Source: Chitinivibrionales bacterium (lineage in GTDB: Bacteria > Fibrobacterota > Chitinivibrionia > Chitinivibrionales > WJKA01). Taken from it: 64,000 nucleotides of DNA. Below, in pieces: positions 16,667 through 25,122 of this stretch (positions are counted from its first letter, which is position 1; each line of letters starts with the position of its first letter). The stretch is taken from the NCBI GenBank assembly GCA_014728295.1, contig WJLW01000114.1, positions 22,906-86,905 of the forward strand. The letters run 5' to 3'. The notes beneath the pieces were generated by a model, which saw only the letters and a list, made by a program, of their open reading frames with translations, did not search any database and was not told the DNA's origin. The translations under genes and the position numbers were made by a program.

Positions 16667-17089
16667 ATGTCAATCTCACCCGAGAAGCTGATCGAGCTAT
16701 TGAATCTTGACCTTTCGCTGGAATATAAAGCAGCGATTCAGTACATCAATCACGCGGCCGTTATGAGCGGGGCCCAATATGGCGATATAATCAAAGAACT
16801 CAAGGTGCACGCCAACCAAGAGATACAACATGCCATGTCATTATCCGATCAGATCGACTACCTCGGCGGCAAGCCAACGGTTGATGTTGCCAAGATAGAT
16901 GTTTCCGAGATTAATGACGAAATGCTGAAACAGGACCTGGCCGGCGAAGATGACGCCATCAAGCGCTACAAGGAGAGGATCGATCAGGCCGAGCAGCTCA
17001 AAGAATTTGCTCTTTCACAGCAACTCCGAACGATTCTGGGTGTTGAACAAGAACATGCCATGGACTTGCAGCAGGCATTGGGGCAGTAG
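16667..17089 (+). CDS. ferritin-like diiron protein
   Basis: A 140-residue four-helix bundle with the full diiron ligand set: E19 (LSLEYKAAIQY), E52-x-x-H55 (NQEIQHA), E94 (AGEDDAIKRY) and E127-x-x-H130 (GVEQEHA). Length and motifs fit the bacterioferritin/DUF892-like group, including the LGGKP turn after helix 2 seen in many bacterioferritin-like proteins. Likely role: iron sequestration with peroxide or O2 consumption. There is no obvious heme-binding Met. The ribosome site (GGGAG) is 8-9 nt before the ATG. It fits the redox-protection theme of the region. Confidence 0.88.
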   Translation: MSISPEKLIELLNLDLSLEYKAAIQYINHAAVMSGAQYGDIIKELKVHANQEIQHAMSLSDQIDYLGGKPTVDVAKIDVSEINDEMLKQDLAGEDDAIKRYKERIDQAEQLKEFALSQQLRTILGVEQEHAMDLQQALGQ

Positions 17090-17514
17090 CATAGTTCCTC
17101 AACCAGATAACGGCGCCGGATCGAGGCGAACAGTGCTAGTGTAGTGTATCTGAAATGCGAATATGCTACTACGGGCTTATTGCATCCCTGTCCTCGTTGC
17201 TCATCAGTTGAATACACCCGGTATTCGCCATCTTCGCGCCTCAACAGGAACGAAAAAAGCTCCCCGCAAACACACGCCTATTTGAGATACACTACACCAG
17301 CGCTTCCTTCGGCACTTTTTCCCATGACGCTATATCCTGGGCGCTATTCAGGATTGTCTATTGCACATATGCGTCGCTGTGGGGGGCTAAGACCTTGAAA
17401 TAGTTGCATAACAGCGGCAAAGGTATGTATACTCCTTAATCTTGTTTGGCAATCAGCTTCGATACGACGCCTCGACCGTAGCACTCCAACCATCCGTATT
17501 CGAAAGGAGCCGGC
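17090..17514. other. intergenic region with MITE-like repeat
   Basis: No convincing gene. It contains the inverted-repeat element at 17132-17304. A weak -24/-12-like sequence AGGATTGTCTATTGCA at 17350-17365 has the right GG-N10-GC spacing but a poor -24 box. Confidence 0.5.
17132..17304. repeat. 173-bp element with ~25-bp terminal inverted repeats
   Basis: The left end AGTGCTAGTGTAGTGTATCT (continuing GAAAT) and the reverse complement of the right end, AGCGCTGGTGTAGTGTATCT (continuing CAAAT), match at 22 of 25 positions. The ~120 bp between them encode no transposase. This is the layout of a non-autonomous transposon or IS remnant. I see no clear target duplication. Confidence 0.55.
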
Positions 17515-17883
17515 ATGGAAAATCAGCCGACCAAAACTTTTGAAGGTATCAACGTAACCGTTTCACTCAGTTTCCAGAACACGTTTTTGCCGCCTTTTCG
17601 TGATATTCTGATTATCGGCAAGGAGTGCTCCCTGGGTATGAAAGGCGTGGAGCGCAGCCTGGAGCTGCTGGTTCCGCATGGATTCGAAATGCACGATATC
17701 GAAGATGATGATGATGTCGCCGCCGTAATTATCAACCGCAATATTTTAAAACGCATTTCTGCCGGAAAAGTTCTGGAAATACTGCGTCAACGTGTTTTTC
17801 CCTATATGTCGAAAAGCGAATTGATCAAGGTTGACTTTGAGGTAATGGTCAGATATGACAGTTTCGACGTAAAAGTAGACTGA
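17515..17883 (+). CDS. hypothetical protein paired with CBS-kinase
   Basis: A 122-residue soluble protein I do not recognise. It shows alternating strands and helices (INVTVSLSFQN, FRDILIIGKECSLGMKGVERSLELL, AAVIINRNILKRI) and ends in a strand-like segment (DFEVMVRYDSFDVKVD). There is no Cys, signal or membrane segment. Its ribosome site (AAAGGAG) is good and it ends only 11 nt before the CBS-histidine kinase, so a shared signalling function is plausible by context alone. Confidence 0.7.
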   Translation: MENQPTKTFEGINVTVSLSFQNTFLPPFRDILIIGKECSLGMKGVERSLELLVPHGFEMHDIEDDDDVAAVIINRNILKRISAGKVLEILRQRVFPYMSKSELIKVDFEVMVRYDSFDVKVD

Positions 17884-17894
17884 GGCAGGCAGCA

Positions 17895-19040
17895 ATGAAA
17901 ATCCGTCCAATCGTTCAGAAGATTTTTTCGACGGTGGAAGCGTACACTGCCGTAGAAACAGTACGGGCACAACTCGCTCAATCATCGTACGTTGTGGTTA
18001 CGGAAGCAACCCGATATATTGGGTTGCTCAGTACAAACGATGTTGTCAGGTCACCGCGCAATCTTATTATTGATTGCCTTCAGGACAAGCCTCCGGTTGA
18101 CGTTGACGACCTTATCGAAAATGTCCTCCAGCTTATGAAGCGTATGGGATGCAACGTCTTGCCGGTATTCGAGAAGCAGGAATTTTACGGCGTCGTGCTG
18201 CAATCCGACATCGTTGATTATCTGCTCGAATACAAGGCTGAACTCGAACAGGAAGCAGCCCGTAAATCTGTAATCTATTCCCAACAAACGACAGGTTCAT
18301 CTTCATTGCAGGCGCATCTTCAGAGCAATTCTACACCGGATGCCGCACAGCAAAGTTCTCTGGGAATGACCGACCGCGGCATTGTGCATGATTTGCGCAA
18401 TCTGGTGGGTGGATTGCACGGCTATATGGAAATTATCGCGGGCCGGTGCGAACACGATACCGAATTGGAAGGATATCTCGACACGGGAATAAAATGCGCG
18501 CAGCGGGCACACAAATTGTGCAAGCAACTGCTCTGCGGAACCGAATTGATCGATTCACCGGCGAGCACCCGAATCGGGCCCATCATTCAGGAAGCGGTCC
18601 ACACTTTTTTTACGTACTCAAGCATAGAGGTGAAACTGCTCATTGACGAAGGGTTATGTCCGGTCAAGGCCAAAGCCGAGAATGTACATCGCATTCTCAG
18701 CAATTTGCTGATTAATGCACGCGAGGCCATCGAGGGTTCCGGCCAAATCATTGTTGCCGCCTGCAATTTGCCTTCACCGGCGCATTTGCCCGGCAGGCAT
18801 CGGGTGGAGATCAGCATTTCCGATTCGGGTTGCGGTATCTCACCCGAGTTTCTGGATCGCATCTTTGAGCCGGAATTTTCCACAAAACAGCACGGCGCCG
18901 GTCTCGGGCTGGTTGCATGTAAACAAATGCTTGAGGCAATCGGAGGATCGATAGAGGTTGAATCAGGTAAAGAACAGGGCACGGCGGTTACGGTGCGCTT
19001 GCCGGCAACAGAGGATGATCAGGCCGGTGCTGTTTTGTGA
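17895..19040 (+). CDS. CBS-domain histidine kinase
   Basis: A 381-residue cytoplasmic kinase. Residues ~1-115 are a CBS pair (YVVVTEATRYIGLLSTNDVV; CNVLPVFEKQEFYGVVLQSDIV), which usually binds adenine nucleotides. After a Ser/Gln-rich linker comes an H-box-like helix RGIVHDLRNLVGGL with H165, then N-box SNLLINAREAIEG, G1 SDSGCGISPEFL, F-box IFEPEFSTK and G2 GAGLGLVACK. A CBS pair as the sensory module of a kinase is unusual and suggests energy-charge sensing (inference). The partner regulator is not adjacent. The preceding 122-aa gene is probably in the same transcript. Confidence 0.9.
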   Translation: MKIRPIVQKIFSTVEAYTAVETVRAQLAQSSYVVVTEATRYIGLLSTNDVVRSPRNLIIDCLQDKPPVDVDDLIENVLQLMKRMGCNVLPVFEKQEFYGVVLQSDIVDYLLEYKAELEQEAARKSVIYSQQTTGSSSLQAHLQSNSTPDAAQQSSLGMTDRGIVHDLRNLVGGLHGYMEIIAGRCEHDTELEGYLDTGIKCAQRAHKLCKQLLCGTELIDSPASTRIGPIIQEAVHTFFTYSSIEVKLLIDEGLCPVKAKAENVHRILSNLLINAREAIEGSGQIIVAACNLPSPAHLPGRHRVEISISDSGCGISPEFLDRIFEPEFSTKQHGAGLGLVACKQMLEAIGGSIEVESGKEQGTAVTVRLPATEDDQAGAVL

Positions 19041-19157
19041 AACACCCCGTCCAAACAGCACTTCAGAAAAGCGCATTCTGGTGATTGTGTTTTGCCCCCC
19101 ACGAAACCCTATCGCTTATCGGATCTGCGGCAAGCTTTTCAGCACCTCTTCGCTTAG

Positions 19158-19619
19158 CTACATATCCTCGAATTGTTCCGTTGCGCTGATGATTTTTTTC
19201 AACTGCTGTTCGAAGCGATTCTTAAGCGTTTCGCCCACCTCCTGCACTTTTTCATTATCCACAACAGAGCAAAGCGAATTCAGGTAGTCGATGATCTTGC
19301 GGTAAGAACTCATCACAAGCGCCTTGACATCATCTTCGTTTTCGATAGACATGCTCGATAAATCGTGCTTGCTGAACAATACCGAGTTATCGGGCAAGAA
19401 TTGCAGCCAGATTTTTTTGGAATGTGTATCTATCTCAGAAAGATATTCGGCGATCCAGTTGCGGTTGTTGCGCTCGTTATCGCCGAGATACTGCAGAATA
19501 TAGCGTACCCGTTCGTTGTGCCGACGGCTTTTGATATCTGAAAATAATGCCGACATACGCTCATGGAAGCGTTTTAGTTTTTCCAGAATTTCCTCGAGGC
19601 TTTTATACGTTTCTTCCAT
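19158..19619 (-). CDS. hypothetical helical protein
   Basis: A 153-residue protein predicted to be almost entirely helical (EETYKSLEEILEKLKRFHER, RRHNERVRYILQYLGDNER, YRKIIDYLNSLCSVVDNEK). The spacing of acidic and His residues faintly recalls ferritin-like bundles, but I cannot identify metal ligands with confidence. The ATG at 19619 overlaps the stop of the PRPP synthetase-like gene as TGATG, so translation is coupled and the protein may act with that enzyme. It converges with the CBS kinase gene. Confidence 0.75.
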   Translation of the reverse strand: MEETYKSLEEILEKLKRFHERMSALFSDIKSRRHNERVRYILQYLGDNERNNRNWIAEYLSEIDTHSKKIWLQFLPDNSVLFSKHDLSSMSIENEDDVKALVMSSYRKIIDYLNSLCSVVDNEKVQEVGETLKNRFEQQLKKIISATEQFEDM

Positions 19620-20686
19620 CACATCGGCCTTTCGTCAAATCCTTCGATAAATAATTCACTGACCGGCAGTTCGCGGTGGATTCTGTCAATTACCGAAGCG
19701 AACACGCCCGACAGGGAGTATATCGAAAAACGCGGCAAGAACCTGAATTCTTCACGAGGAGCAATACTGTTGGTTACATAGCAACGCTGCAAACCATACT
19801 GCTCGTACAGCCGATGCACTACCTCGAGCGCCCGGGTTGAATACAGGCAATGTGAGATGCACAAGTAAAGCTTCTCGATACCTTTTTCGCGCACCAGTTT
19901 TGCCGCCACGGTTTCGATGGTTCTGCCGCTGCTGATTATGTCATCATAGATAATTGCCCGGGATTTGCCGCTGAAATCACCGATGATATCGGCATTTTCA
20001 ACTTCTTCCGGACCGGGACGATGCTTGGAGGTGACGGCACAGGCTATCTGGAGCTGCTTGCTGACCGAAAAGCTTACCTTTGCCGCACCAGCATCGGGTG
20101 CAACCACGATGACGTCGTTGGCGTCCTGCATATCGGAGAAGGGTCGCACAAAATACGGCAGTGGGTCGAGCATCGTCACGGGTGTATTGCCGTAAAAACC
20201 CTGGATCTGGCGGCTGTGCGGATGCCAGGTGATAATGCGGTCTATACCCGCGGTCTTGGAGAGATCGGCCATGAGGGCCGCTGTGGTCGGTTCGCGCATG
20301 AAGCGGGTCGGCTTGTCCTGCCTGGCATAGGCCAAATAGGGGAAGAGGGCGGTAATGTGCCTGGCGCCATGTTCCCGAAACGCGCGCGCTGCGACTAAAG
20401 CCGGGAGGTAATTATCGTTGACCGTGGATGAGTTGGCCGGATTGTAGAGTGACTGGATCAGGAATACATCGGCCCCGCCCACATGCTCATCCAGTCTGAC
20501 CAGCGACTCGGTATCCGAAAATGAAGTGTCGATAGAATCGAGAAAAATAACATCGGCCATGTTGTCTTTACGCTCGCGTCGCTGCAGATAGCACTGGTAA
20601 ATCTCTGCGGCAAGCCCGGCGGCGCTTCGACATCCGGCAAGTACAAGTTTGCCGCGTTGTGTCTGAGCTTCTTCATTTGTATGCAT
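19619..20686 (-). CDS. ribose-phosphate pyrophosphokinase-like protein
   Basis: A 355-residue tandem phosphoribosyltransferase-fold protein of the PRPP synthetase family. Visible motifs: subunit-loop DVFLIQSLYNP, the ATP/ribose loop PYLAYARQDKPTRF (canonical ARQDR), HPHSRQIQGFYG, pyrophosphate loop VVAPDAGAAK and the PRPP-binding loop YDDIISSGRTIET (canonical DDMIDTGGT). These depart from housekeeping Prs, so it may be a paralogue with altered regulation or substrate. The start at MHTNEEAQTQRGKLVLAG is preferred; the extra N-terminal residues lack similarity. Its stop overlaps the next gene. PRPP would feed pncB and the phosphoribosyltransferase elsewhere in the window. Confidence 0.85.
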   Translation of the reverse strand: MHTNEEAQTQRGKLVLAGCRSAAGLAAEIYQCYLQRRERKDNMADVIFLDSIDTSFSDTESLVRLDEHVGGADVFLIQSLYNPANSSTVNDNYLPALVAARAFREHGARHITALFPYLAYARQDKPTRFMREPTTAALMADLSKTAGIDRIITWHPHSRQIQGFYGNTPVTMLDPLPYFVRPFSDMQDANDVIVVAPDAGAAKVSFSVSKQLQIACAVTSKHRPGPEEVENADIIGDFSGKSRAIIYDDIISSGRTIETVAAKLVREKGIEKLYLCISHCLYSTRALEVVHRLYEQYGLQRCYVTNSIAPREEFRFLPRFSIYSLSGVFASVIDRIHRELPVSELFIEGFDERPM

Positions 20687-20767
20687 TGCGGTTTTTCCAC
20701 TTTTCTTCCGGTTCTCAGTCTGCTCATCGCAAACGAATCCGTCCACGGCTACCATCGCCGCGCTTCG

Positions 20768-21709
20768 TTACAATGCGCGTTCATAAAAATCCCGCATGTG
20801 CCGTAGAATTGTCTGCGTATGTGTCAGAGCCATAATGTGCGATGCGTCCTTTACGGAGACAATTTCAGCCTGCGGAACAAGTTTGCGCAGCGAATCATCC
20901 TGCATAGAAGGGAAGAGATCGTCCGTCGAACCATGCAGATAGAGGGTAGGTATTGCTTTAGTCCGAGCGGCAGCCCGGGCGCTGTTGAAATTCCGCGTCG
21001 CCCGACTCAATTGCCGATAGAAATCAGGATGCTTGACTCGAAAGTACGGTTTTATCGTGTCGCGCGTTGGCTGGGAGAGCTCACCCAGATACGCACCGAA
21101 AATTTTTTCCATGACCCAGTAGAGCTCATAGTCCTGCAAGCTCAGTATCCAGTCAGAAAATTTTTTGCGCTGCTTCAGCTCCTCCCCTTTCGATTCGGTG
21201 ATGGGGGTGGCAATAAGTACGGAGCTGAGAATTTGCGGGTGAACGTCGATTGACATCAGCACATTAACCACTTGTCCGCCAAACGAAACACCGCAGAGGT
21301 TGACCTCTTGGATTCCAAGCGCAGAGGTAAAATCATTCACGATCGCGGCAAAGTCTGCAATGCTTCCGCCAAAACGGTTCGAGCGCTCCGGAAACTCGTA
21401 AATTATCAGCCGGAACCGGTCGGAGAGGGCCCTGAAATTGAGAAAGGTCCTACCGTCCAGGTTCATGCCGTGCAGCATAAGCAATACCGGCAGTTCTGTA
21501 TGCTGACCGGGAAGGTAATAATAGTAATGCAGGCCTTCCCCCGCATGGAAAGGAATTGATTCGTAACGCCATCCGTGCAAGTCGCGATTTTCGTTTTTGT
21601 GTTCGAGCGGAACTATTGCATCTACTCTCTGCCGGTATTCACTTTCGGGAACGAAATTAACACCAGCTCTCAAGAGCAAAACGAACAAACTCAGGGCCAC
21701 TCTTGACAT
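20768..21709 (-). CDS. alpha/beta hydrolase
   Basis: A 313-residue hydrolase with an N-terminal hydrophobic segment (RVALSLFVLLLRAG) that may be a signal anchor. The alpha/beta core starts near residue 70 (LPVLLMLHGMNLDGRT, oxyanion HG), the nucleophile elbow is GVSFGGQ, and Asp and His are in LHGSTDDLFP and DASHIMAL, giving a complete triad. The substrate (ester or lipid) cannot be named. It lies between a helical gene and the PRPP synthetase-like gene in a minus-strand run from the promoter at 22315. Confidence 0.88.
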   Translation of the reverse strand: MSRVALSLFVLLLRAGVNFVPESEYRQRVDAIVPLEHKNENRDLHGWRYESIPFHAGEGLHYYYYLPGQHTELPVLLMLHGMNLDGRTFLNFRALSDRFRLIIYEFPERSNRFGGSIADFAAIVNDFTSALGIQEVNLCGVSFGGQVVNVLMSIDVHPQILSSVLIATPITESKGEELKQRKKFSDWILSLQDYELYWVMEKIFGAYLGELSQPTRDTIKPYFRVKHPDFYRQLSRATRNFNSARAAARTKAIPTLYLHGSTDDLFPSMQDDSLRKLVPQAEIVSVKDASHIMALTHTQTILRHMRDFYERAL

Positions 21710-21722
21710 ATGCTATTTTGTT

Positions 21723-22256
21723 TCAGGCGGCAGACAGCGCTGCACCGGCGGATTCCGTTTGTTCCCGGCAAAAAGTGATTCGCGCTGCCTGCTTATCTAT
21801 GAGATAGTATAAGGCCGGCAGATTCTCGATGTCATTTTCAGCTACCGCAAGCGCCCGAAAAAAACGGGCGGCATCGCGCTCGAGCCGGCGGCAGAATGCA
21901 ACAGTTTCATCCCAGGAACTGATGGAGGAGAGCCGTGCTTTTGTTGACAGAGCACCTCGAATGCGCTTGCGGTGAGGCTGCAATTTTGCTTCATAGCATC
22001 TGCCGTCGGCATACTGTTGTATTTCTATTGCCTGATCGAGCTTAGCCTGATACATGCCAAGAAGCAGCCGCTTCTGGCGACGCCCCGTTGCGGCTTTTTT
22101 TGCTTCGTAATAGGCCCGGGCATTTTCCAGACACTGGTTGATGCCGATTATAAGCAGGTCGGCATCGGCAGAACGCTCTGCACACGCTGATTTTTCGGAA
22201 CGGAACCGGGATTCGCTTTCCGTTTGCTGCAGTGAGGAATTATGGCTACCCGACAT
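21723..22256 (-). CDS. hypothetical helical protein
   Basis: A 177-residue protein starting MSGSHNSSLQQ; GGAGG lies about 8 nt before this ATG, which rules out the longer upstream frame. The body is helical and rich in Arg, Lys, Glu and Ala (CLENARAYYEAKKAATGRRQ, RLERDAARFFRALAVAENDI). No metal motif, signal or membrane segment is evident and I do not recognise a family. It is the first gene of a four-gene run (hydrolase, PRPP synthetase-like and the 153-aa protein follow) and begins 48 nt after the predicted start of the sigma-54-type promoter at 22315. Confidence 0.7.
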   Translation of the reverse strand: MSGSHNSSLQQTESESRFRSEKSACAERSADADLLIIGINQCLENARAYYEAKKAATGRRQKRLLLGMYQAKLDQAIEIQQYADGRCYEAKLQPHRKRIRGALSTKARLSSISSWDETVAFCRRLERDAARFFRALAVAENDIENLPALYYLIDKQAARITFCREQTESAGAALSAA

Positions 22257-22314
22257 ACAGGTATCCTCCAATTGTAAGGGTAAACTATCTCCGCAATCCG
22301 CATGCAATAAACAC

Positions 22315-22330
22315 CGCAAAGTCCGTACCA
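22315..22330 (-). promoter_or_regulatory. sigma-54-type promoter, hydrolase/PRPP unit
   Basis: Minus-strand TGGTACGGACTTTGCG; the predicted start is near 22304, 48 nt before the first gene. It differs from consensus mainly at position 4. Confidence 0.65.
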
Positions 22331-22534
22331 TAAGATGCACACATTGTCTTGCGCATCCCGGCGTTTTCGCACCCCTAATTGCTCTCAACGATAGCAATAA
22401 CTTCCGAAATCGCAAAAATGTATCATTGTCATTACTGAGAACCAATTATCAATTGCACCAAAATCGTGCCCCCGCATAGTATGTTTTGAATCAAAATTGC
22501 CTTAAGCGGGGCTTTGGGCTGCACTTCGACAGCG

Positions 22535-22550
22535 TGGCATGTTATTTGTG
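22535..22550 (+). promoter_or_regulatory. weak sigma-54-type promoter, OsmC gene
   Basis: TGGCATGTTATTTGTG has a perfect -24 box and spacing, but -12 reads TTGT rather than TTGC. The predicted start is about 48 nt before OsmC. Confidence 0.4.
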
Positions 22551-22608
22551 GCCGAAAAAGAGTATATGCATTGGAAATTTATTTTCACACACTAACCGGG
22601 AGGACTAT

Positions 22609-23043
22609 ATGCCGATAAGTAAATCACATGCACAATGGCGCGGGGCCTTTACAGACGGTACAGGTACCATGTCGGGCAAAAGCGGAGCATTCACTGTTGA
22701 CTATAGCAAGGGTTCCCGTTTCGAGGACGGAAGCAGCGGCTCGAATCCCGAAGAGCTTATCGGAGCAGCACTTTCAGGATGCTTCTCTCAGGCATTTGCC
22801 AAATTGCTGGAAGACGAGGGCCATTCGCCGCAATCCATTTCGACAAGCGCAACCACGTCATTGGAAAAAAGGGGCGATGGATTTGCAGTTGGATCGATTG
22901 TGCTGGATACCGAGGGTGAAGTGGCGGGGCTTGATGCGGATGCATTTAAGAAATATGCCCAACAGGCTAAAAGCTGTCCGGTATCGCAGGCATTGCAGGG
23001 AGTTGAAATTGCGCTGAACGCAAAGCTGTTGACGTCGGCGTAA
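22609..23043 (+). CDS. OsmC family peroxidase
   Basis: A 144-residue OsmC/Ohr-fold thiol peroxidase. It has the two redox cysteines in their usual settings, ALSGCFSQAFA and KSCPVSQAL, with the typical opening SHAQWRGAFTDGTGTM and NPEELIGAA. OsmC proteins are cytoplasmic dimers that reduce organic hydroperoxides with dihydrolipoyl partners; a dihydrolipoyl dehydrogenase is encoded at 49.5 kb. The start at MPISKSHA is chosen for its strong ribosome site (GGGAGG). A good terminator follows. Confidence 0.93.
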   Translation: MPISKSHAQWRGAFTDGTGTMSGKSGAFTVDYSKGSRFEDGSSGSNPEELIGAALSGCFSQAFAKLLEDEGHSPQSISTSATTSLEKRGDGFAVGSIVLDTEGEVAGLDADAFKKYAQQAKSCPVSQALQGVEIALNAKLLTSA

Positions 23044-23111
23044 TCAGAATGGAGTAATACGATAGGTGCCGCACATCGGCGTCTTACTGCAGCTTTGGCA
23101 AAAAAGGTCGA

Positions 23112-23146
23112 AAAGGTCGTTGCCCCCGCGGGCATCGACCTTTTTT
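23112..23146. terminator. strong rho-independent terminator
   Basis: AAAGGTCGTTGCCC-CCGC-GGGCATCGACCTTT, a 14-bp stem with one mismatch, is followed by a T run. It is T-rich on both sides, so it can serve OsmC and the converging Hsp20 gene. Confidence 0.85.
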
Positions 23147-23192
23147 ATGAATCGAACAACCGGTTTGTCAATTCACGATTAAAAATATGTGG

Positions 23193-23669
23193 TTATTTGC
23201 GCGGTATGACTATTGACAGATAGCCATTGTGCATATGCGCATTGACCTCATCCCACTGCACCGGTTCAGAGATCTCGAAGGTATCGGAAAAGTTGATTTG
23301 CCCTTGATGTCTGGCAATCTGGGGCCAGGAACGTTCTCCTTTATATACACTCGAGATGGTAATTCTATTATCCATCCGTTTGATATCAATATCTTCGGTT
23401 GACATGTGAGGCACTTTTCCGAGTATGTAGATATTGCCGTCAACCTCCTGGAGGGTAAATGCAGGTTGATCGGCCTTGCGTTGCTCTTCGTTCAGAGATT
23501 CTGCAACCAACTCGGGAACCGTGTTCCACGGCAACGGATCATTAAGCCGCGCATTTTCTTTCGCCGTGTCGTTTTTATGCGCGTGCGACCACGGTACTGC
23601 GCTGTCTGAGTGTTTTGAGTGATCGTATTTACGTGCGTAGGTCTTTGGATTAACAAAGCTCCAAGCCAT
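23193..23669 (-). CDS. divergent small heat-shock protein (Hsp20 fold)
   Basis: A 158-residue protein with a ~65-residue polar N-terminus followed by an alpha-crystallin-like beta sandwich: FTLQEVDGNIYILGKVPHMSTEDIDI, NRITISSVYKG, FSDTFEISEPVQWDEVNAHMHNGYLSIVIPRK. The last segment is the hallmark A-x-x-x-NGxL-IxIP end of Hsp20 proteins; the N-terminus is atypical and His/Lys-rich. Likely an ATP-independent holdase in the cytoplasm. It is a single gene, about 51 nt below the predicted start of the sigma-54-type promoter at 23731. Confidence 0.85.
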   Translation of the reverse strand: MAWSFVNPKTYARKYDHSKHSDSAVPWSHAHKNDTAKENARLNDPLPWNTVPELVAESLNEEQRKADQPAFTLQEVDGNIYILGKVPHMSTEDIDIKRMDNRITISSVYKGERSWPQIARHQGQINFSDTFEISEPVQWDEVNAHMHNGYLSIVIPRK

Positions 23670-23730
23670 AGTGACTACTCCTGCTAAGTGATACGAACAT
23701 TACCAGTAAAAAGCATTGAATAGAATAAAC

Positions 23731-23746
23731 CGCAAATAATGTACCA
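23731..23746 (-). promoter_or_regulatory. sigma-54-type promoter, Hsp20 gene
   Basis: Minus-strand TGGTACATTATTTGCG; the predicted start is near 23720, 51 nt before the Hsp20 start codon. The spacing is exact. Confidence 0.65.
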
Positions 23747-23768
23747 TTAATTAACAGCTCAATCGAGA

Positions 23769-25025
23769 TCAATGATCAGAAGGGTTGGCAGGCAACAACC
23801 TGGTTGCAAAAACCGGCACCATCGTCGAAGTCGCCAATACTACCAGAATCATGGTCGGCATGACGAACGCGGGGATTTTATCGGGGGCAATGCGATTAGC
23901 CTGATGAATGGTCACCATGGTGATTTCCGCTCGCGGCACCATGCTCAAACTGAGGATGGCAGCCTGTTTCCAATCGACCACAAAGAGTGCGGGAATCAGG
24001 TTGCCGACAAATTTGCCCAGAACTGCCACCAGCAAAAGCACCACACTTACTCCGCTGAGATGCTCTATATCCGTCGGATTGAAGCCAAACCCGATTGCGA
24101 TAAAGAAAAAGGGGCTGAACAGATCGTAGATAAAATTAAATGAACTCTGCACTTTCACGGCTTCCGGATCCCGACTATAGGCCAGCCCGGCAAAAAAGGC
24201 GCCCAATGCTATCGAAAATCCTGCCAGACCGGCCACAGAGGCGATGATCAATGCCACTGCGGAAATACTGATGACGAGATCCTGCTGCGGTTCCAGCCGC
24301 TGGAGGGAACAGGTAAGCCTCTTTTCAAGAAACCGCGTGAACAGCAGGCATGCCAGAATAAAAACTGAAATACGCCCCAGAAACGGCAGCACGGTTGAAC
24401 CTATGAGCGCGAACGGTTCGGCAGCCCGGGTCTGAATCACCGCCAGCGCCAGCGCCATCAGTAAAATGCTCGAAATATCATCGAGTTCGGCTACATCCAG
24501 AAGCAGTTGCCCCTCACGGGTATCCAGTGCATCCGCCTCTTCCCAGGCCGAAACCGAAACGCCAATGCTGGTTGCCGTCAATGCCACCGCTACAACGATC
24601 CCCGCCGGCAAGCCGAAACCAAAGAGGTAATACATGATGATGAACCCCGCAGCCCCACTCAGCACCACGTTGAATATCCAGATGAAACTCGCCTGACCCA
24701 GATATTCCAGCAACCTCCCCAGCTTGCTGTGCAAACCGATATTAAAGAGTATGACAAATACGCCGATTTGCCCCAGCACTTTAATAGTCTCTGCGAGTCC
24801 GCCAATCGGTTGCTCACGTAGCGCAAGTGCATATTTGAGCAAGATGCCAATGATAATCCAGCCGGTCAGTGGCGGTATTCTGGCTCGATACAGCAATGAT
24901 TTGCCCAGCAGCGCAATTGCCACACATATGCTGAGGATCAGCAGAATAGCACCGTGGGCATTATTCACACAGAAATCTCCTGTTATTGTGCCGGGTATAA
25001 AAAAGAGCATGAAATCAACATTCAT
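23769..25025 (-). CDS. cation:proton antiporter, CPA2 type
   Basis: A 418-residue membrane protein with about 12 transmembrane segments and the CPA2/KefB-like fold: LLYRARIPPLTGWIIIGILL, VFVILFNIGLHS, VAVALTATSIGVSVSAWEE, LLDVAELDDISSILLMALAL (the conserved Asp pair region) and GAFFAGLAYSRDP. It stops after the transport domain, without the RCK/TrkA-N domain of KefB/KefC. It likely exchanges K+ or Na+ for protons in pH or ion homeostasis. The exact start is uncertain; ATGs at 25025 and 25010 are both possible and neither has a strong ribosome site. Confidence 0.9.
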   Translation of the reverse strand: MNVDFMLFFIPGTITGDFCVNNAHGAILLILSICVAIALLGKSLLYRARIPPLTGWIIIGILLKYALALREQPIGGLAETIKVLGQIGVFVILFNIGLHSKLGRLLEYLGQASFIWIFNVVLSGAAGFIIMYYLFGFGLPAGIVVAVALTATSIGVSVSAWEEADALDTREGQLLLDVAELDDISSILLMALALAVIQTRAAEPFALIGSTVLPFLGRISVFILACLLFTRFLEKRLTCSLQRLEPQQDLVISISAVALIIASVAGLAGFSIALGAFFAGLAYSRDPEAVKVQSSFNFIYDLFSPFFFIAIGFGFNPTDIEHLSGVSVVLLLVAVLGKFVGNLIPALFVVDWKQAAILSLSMVPRAEITMVTIHQANRIAPDKIPAFVMPTMILVVLATSTMVPVFATRLLPANPSDH

Positions 25026-25055
25026 GCCAATGGATCAGCCAGGCATACACACAAG

Positions 25056-25071
25056 CGGCATTATGTTTGCA
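25056..25071 (+). promoter_or_regulatory. sigma-54-type promoter, ferredoxin-rhomboid unit
   Basis: CGGCATTATGTTTGCA matches except C for the first T. The predicted start is near 25082, 41 nt before the ferredoxin start codon. Confidence 0.55.
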
Positions 25072-25122
25072 GTTATGGCAACTACTGTGATACTTCACAA
25101 TTCCTGAAAGCGAGAATTTGCT

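Larger units (their letters stand above)
22257..22608. other. divergent promoter region
   Basis: Intergenic between the 22256 gene and OsmC. It contains the minus-strand sigma-54-type element at 22315 and a weaker plus-strand one at 22535. No convincing gene. Confidence 0.6.

Noticed and set aside
16984..17244. 86-codon minus-strand frame (REDGEYRVYSTDEQ) across the MITE-like element
   Set aside because: Runs from inside the element into the antisense of the ferritin-like gene; better explained by the repeat.
17350..17365. AGGATTGTCTATTGCA as a promoter for the CBS-kinase unit
   Set aside because: Correct spacing and TTGCA, but the -24 box is poor and it is 150 nt from the gene; mentioned only as a weak possibility.
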